Of a DNA stretch of 54,502 nt, positions 54,492 to 54,502 are shown piece after piece (within the stretch, counting starts at the first letter, position 1; the number at the start of each line of letters is the position of its first letter). This DNA comes from Helicobacter rodentium ATCC 700285 (GTDB lineage: Bacteria > Campylobacterota > Campylobacteria > Campylobacterales > Helicobacteraceae): the NCBI RefSeq assembly GCF_000687535.1, contig NZ_JHWC01000012.1, positions 1-54,502 of the forward strand, in the 5' to 3' direction. Under the pieces are notes generated by a model that saw nothing but the letters and a program-made list of their open reading frames with translations, was not told the DNA's origin and ran no database searches. The position numbers and the translations under genes were made by a program.

Positions 54492-54502
54492 TAATATCCC
54501 CA

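Noticed and set aside
1-54502. CRISPR arrays, complete insertion sequences, prophage or integrase genes
   Set aside because: I looked for regularly spaced direct repeats and for transposase or integrase motifs and found none.

Overview
The window looks like chromosomal DNA of a Helicobacter-type member of the Campylobacterales, most likely an enterohepatic Helicobacter. This rests on the AT-rich sequence, the frequent TTG and GTG starts, and gene orders I remember from Helicobacter pylori: thrB-ylxR-infB-rbfA-rimP, bamA-mqnC-M16 protease, and tig-clpP-def. Futalosine-pathway menaquinone genes (mqnC and a UbiA-type prenyltransferase) and a short poly-G tract inside a coding sequence fit the same group. 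I cannot name the species.

Layout. 1-9.8 kb is a long minus-strand run: comEC, a DUF502 protein, mqnP/ubiA, two uncharacterised proteins, thrB, ylxR, infB, rbfA, rimP and ribD, mostly overlapping or a few bases apart. 9.8-16.4 kb holds a universal stress protein, an AEC permease, msrA (+), two small tandem paralogues, lpxD and the acetolactate synthase pair. 16.5-25.6 kb holds a Tat-exported sulfide:quinone-reductase-like enzyme with a tiny DUF2892 membrane protein, tyrA (-), then bamA, mqnC, an M16-like protein lacking HxxEH, and recG.

25.6-27.4 kb is an accessory patch. It contains a radical SAM gene split by a G10 tract (a phase-variable OFF state as read here), a relic of a signal peptide, and a very AT-rich orphan gene resembling Imm42 immunity proteins. 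27.6-32.3 kb is a minus-strand group (fbp, a duplicated Cys4 protein, metG, a MurF-N-like protein, a NifX-like protein), facing away from rpe. 33.1-37.8 kb is a complete branched-chain amino acid ABC importer (livKHMGF). 38.6-39.8 kb is a decayed locus: a frameshifted gene with a PAAR-like (type VI secretion effector) sequence, its downstream fragment, and a truncated gene whose start resembles glucosaminidase-type hydrolases. 40-52 kb holds ffh, a DUF805 protein, a class V aminotransferase, a cation/proton antiporter, def, a degenerate GGDEF protein, clpP, tig, a long ftsK and a selenocysteine tRNA. 52.1-54.5 kb holds a HisJ-type phosphatase, a hotdog protein and an unrecognised 314-residue protein.

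Most of the window is core housekeeping: translation (infB, rbfA, rimP, metG, def, tRNA-Sec), protein folding and turnover (tig, clpP), export and envelope (ffh, bamA, lpxD), menaquinone synthesis and amino acid biosynthesis. The items most worth a second look are the phase-variable radical SAM gene, the orphan immunity gene and effector remnant, the protein with two identical C-x8-C-x2-C-x5-C modules, and the pair of small basic paralogues. I saw no CRISPR array, complete insertion sequence, rRNA gene or prophage.
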